This document shows, one piece after another, positions 6,534 to 7,653 of a stretch of 7,653 nucleotides of DNA. Location: contig SKSA01000042.1 of the NCBI GenBank assembly GCA_007118195.1, positions 1-7,653 on the forward strand, given 5' to 3'. Origin of the DNA: Anaerobacillus sp. Lineage in GTDB: Bacteria; Bacillota; Bacilli; Bacillales; Anaerobacillaceae. The notes below the pieces were generated by a model, which saw only the letters and a program-made list of their open reading frames with translations, did no database searches and had not been told where the DNA came from. Position numbers and translations under genes: made by a program. Position 1 is the first letter of the stretch; every line of letters starts with the position of its first letter.

Positions 6534-7056
6534 ATAACAAATCGTCATCTTCCTCTTCTAGATCCTCATCAATATCATCATCTTCTGAGTCGTCGTCATC
6601 GTCGAGATCTATATCGATATCTTCTTCATCATCGTCATCTTCATCGCTGACAAGTTCATCTAGTTCATCTTCTAAGTCTTCGTACTCATCATCTAATTCT
6701 TCTTCAAGATCATCAAAATCTTCATCTAACTCAACTTCATCATCAGCTGCTTTTTTCGCTTTTTTGCGGCGAACCGTTTGTGTCACTTCTTCATCCATTT
6801 GCTCATACGGGTACCAAGTTCTTAGTCCCCAACGATTGTCACCTAAAGAAATAAAGCGACCGTCAACGTTTAGATCTGTATACAAATAAGAAATACGCTC
6901 CATTACTTCTTCTTCTGACATTCCTTTAATTTCTGCGACACGCTTCATTAAGTCATTAAAGGCAAACGGTTCTTTCTTTTCGTTCATAAGTTCGAAAGTT
7001 ATTTCGATCATTGACATCTCTTTAATTTCTTCAGGTTTATACTCATTTAACTTCAA
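6532..7056 (-). CDS. rpoE: RNA polymerase delta subunit
   Basis: Delta is a Gram-positive-specific RNA polymerase subunit that speeds polymerase recycling and affects promoter selectivity. The N-terminal HARE-HTH domain spans about residues 10-90 and contains SYLYTDLNVDGRFISLGDNRWGLRTWYPY in outline (compare YTDLNIDGRF and WGLRSWYPYDQ in B. subtilis). A short basic segment RRKKAKKAA follows, then about 70 residues almost entirely Asp and Glu, the unstructured polyanionic tail that mimics nucleic acid. Length 174 against 173 in B. subtilis. Start choice: the in-frame GTG at 7063-7065 lies inside the GAAAGGGTG ribosome-binding sequence, whereas the TTG at 7054-7056 is 8 bases from it and gives MKLNEYKPEEIKEM, so TTG is preferred. 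Upstream lies its own A/T-rich promoter region; pyrG follows. Confidence 0.95.
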   Translation of the reverse strand: MKLNEYKPEEIKEMSMIEITFELMNEKKEPFAFNDLMKRVAEIKGMSEEEVMERISYLYTDLNVDGRFISLGDNRWGLRTWYPYEQMDEEVTQTVRRKKAKKAADDEVELDEDFDDLEEELDDEYEDLEDELDELVSDEDDDDEEDIDIDLDDDDDSEDDDIDEDLEEEDDDLL

Positions 7057-7064
7057 TGTTTGCA

Positions 7065-7073
7065 CACCCTTTC
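7065..7073 (-). promoter_or_regulatory. rpoE ribosome-binding site that decides the start
   Basis: GAAAGGGTG on the minus strand ends 8 bases before the TTG at 7056 and overlaps the GTG at 7065. Spacing favours the TTG. Confidence 0.7.
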
Positions 7074-7158
7074 AATAAACATCATCTTTATTATTACGGT
7101 AACTCCAATTGTGAAGCACCTTTATGTAGTGATTACAGTAAGGAAAATCATACCTTTC

Positions 7159-7178
7159 ATTATAAACATAAATGAAAA
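7159..7178 (-). promoter_or_regulatory. Candidate rpoE -10 within an inverted repeat
   Basis: TATAAT on the minus strand (7159-7164) lies about 100 bases upstream of rpoE and is the best -10 in the gap; no convincing -35 accompanies it. TTTCATT (plus 7155-7161) and AATGAAA (7171-7177) form a 7-bp inverted repeat that spans it, so a regulator could bind there, but no known operator was recognised. Confidence 0.4.
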
Positions 7179-7203
7179 CATTATGCTAGTCTAGGGGAAA
7201 AAA

Positions 7204-7256
7204 ATTGCTTAATTTAAAATTTACAATTCATAATTTAAAATTAAAAATTAAAAATT
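7204..7256. repeat. AT-only repeat: AATTTAAAATT copies and TTAAAAA heptamers
   Basis: AATTTAAAATT occurs at 7211-7221 and 7232-7242, and the second copy runs into two TTAAAAA heptamers (7241-7254). The unit is again 7 bp, like the TTTTGAG arrays, and it lies about 35 bp from element B. No gene or promoter was recognised in it. Confidence 0.65.
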
Positions 7257-7358
7257 GATGAAAGTAGTTCTTCGGTGTTTTGAGTGACATGTAGTTTTGA
7301 GTTTTGAGTTTTGAGTTTTGAGTTTTGAGTTGTTTGTGGGTTAGAGCTTCGCAGATTC

Positions 7359-7383
7359 TTTTTGAAAAAGTATATTTCAAAAA
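7359..7383. other. Interior hairpin 1 of element B
   Basis: TTTTTGAAA and TTTCAAAAA form a perfect 9-bp stem with a 7-base loop, inside the A/T-rich centre of element B. It has no counterpart in element A. Confidence 0.5.
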
Positions 7384-7441
7384 ATTCTTTTATTACTTTT
7401 GGATCACTATTCCAAATAAAGGCTTAACTCTTAAAGAACTT

Positions 7442-7469
7442 ATTTTAAAAAGAAATATTCTTTTAAAAT
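7442..7469. other. Interior hairpin 2 of element B
   Basis: ATTTTAAAAAGAA pairs with TTCTTTTAAAAT around an ATA loop (12 bp with one bulged A). Almost pure A/T; no function assigned. Confidence 0.5.
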
Positions 7470-7605
7470 AATTAAAGCACGTTCAAGAGCGATTTACTTC
7501 GTAGCGAAGCTTTCACCCACTCAAAACTCAAAACTCTTCACTCAACACTGTAACTCACACTCTTCACCCAACACTGGCACTTAAATCAAAACTACTACAT
7601 GAAAA

Positions 7606-7642
7606 GAAGAATCGAGCTTGATATCCTCAAACTCGATTCTTT
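7606..7642 (-). terminator. Terminator-like hairpin of the gene to the right
   Basis: AAGAATCGAG (7607-7616) and CTCGATTCTT (7632-7641) form a perfect 10-bp stem. After one mismatch TTGA/TCAA extends it by 4 bp, with a TATCC loop. On the minus strand it is followed by CTTTTC, a modest T-tract. It probably ends a minus-strand gene outside the window; in B. subtilis that neighbour is acdA. On the plus strand it is followed only by TATATTATT. Confidence 0.65.
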
Positions 7643-7653
7643 ATATTATTAAA

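Larger units (their letters stand above)
7292..7597. repeat. Repeat element B: second copy of the heptamer inverted-repeat element
   Basis: It starts with TAGTTTTGAG and five TTTTGAG units (7295-7329) and ends with TCAAAACTACTA (7586-7597), identical to the end of element A. The inner arms GTGGGTTAGAGCTTCGC (7336-7352) and GCGAAGCTTTCACCCAC (7504-7520) are inverted with 15 of 17 pairs. They correspond to the palindrome arms of element A but are separated by about 150 bp of A/T-rich DNA. Right of that come two CTCAAAA units (7520-7533) and a 26-bp direct repeat pair (7533-7558, 7559-7584; about 21 of 26 identical). No coding frame was recognised. Limits are inferred by comparison with element A. 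Confidence 0.75.

Noticed and set aside
6518..6889. Plus-strand Ser-rich 123-codon frame
   Set aside because: It is the antisense shadow of the Asp/Glu-rich tail of rpoE (GAT and GAA codons read backwards as ATC and TTC, or TCA and TCT in another frame).

Overview
The window is a low-G+C chromosomal segment from an endospore-forming Firmicute, most likely a Bacillaceae member. All protein genes lie on the minus strand. The order, read in the direction of transcription (right to left), is rpoE (RNA polymerase delta), pyrG (CTP synthase), spo0F (sporulation phosphorelay regulator), fba (class II aldolase), a remnant of a transaldolase-like gene, murA (the MurZ/MurAB type) and glpX (class II fructose-1,6-bisphosphatase, cut by the window edge). 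This matches the conserved Bacillus subtilis order rpoE-pyrG-ywjG-spo0F-fbaA-ywjH-murAB-glpX as I remember it. Two differences stand out: there is no ywjG between pyrG and spo0F, and the ywjH (transaldolase) locus is reduced to about 26 C-terminal codons.

Layout: 1-692 glpX (partial). 693-992 intergenic repeat element A. 993-2282 murA. 2283-2798 a murA promoter candidate, the transaldolase remnant, a 162-bp element with terminal inverted repeats, a hairpin, and the fba terminator. 2799-3656 fba. 3657-3931 long fba leader with an extended -10 promoter and a cre-like site. 3932-4300 spo0F. 4301-4632 spo0F control region (sigma-H type promoter, A14 tract) and the pyrG terminator. 4633-6237 pyrG. 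6238-6531 pyrG leader with the CTP-responsive attenuator, its promoter, and a weak rpoE terminator. 6532-7056 rpoE. 7057-7653 rpoE promoter region, an AT-rich heptamer repeat, repeat element B, and the terminator of a gene lying to the right.

The genes do not form one pathway but are housekeeping and developmental neighbours: RNA polymerase function (rpoE), CTP supply (pyrG), the sporulation decision (spo0F), glycolysis/gluconeogenesis (fba, glpX) and peptidoglycan precursor synthesis (murA). Each has its own regulatory DNA, and strong intrinsic terminators follow pyrG and fba. The pyrG leader has the signature of CTP sensing by reiterative G addition: a transcript starting GGGC and a terminator whose 5' arm is C-rich.

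The least explained content is intergenic. Two copies of a 270-310 bp element carry tandem TTTTGAG heptamers on one side and inverted CTCAAAA units on the other, with a GCTTCG-type palindromic core. Both copies sit just downstream of the end of a gene, in the same orientation relative to transcription. Separately, a 162-bp element with imperfect terminal inverted repeats and higher G+C lies where the transaldolase body should be. I saw no CRISPR array, tRNA, rRNA or complete transposase gene.
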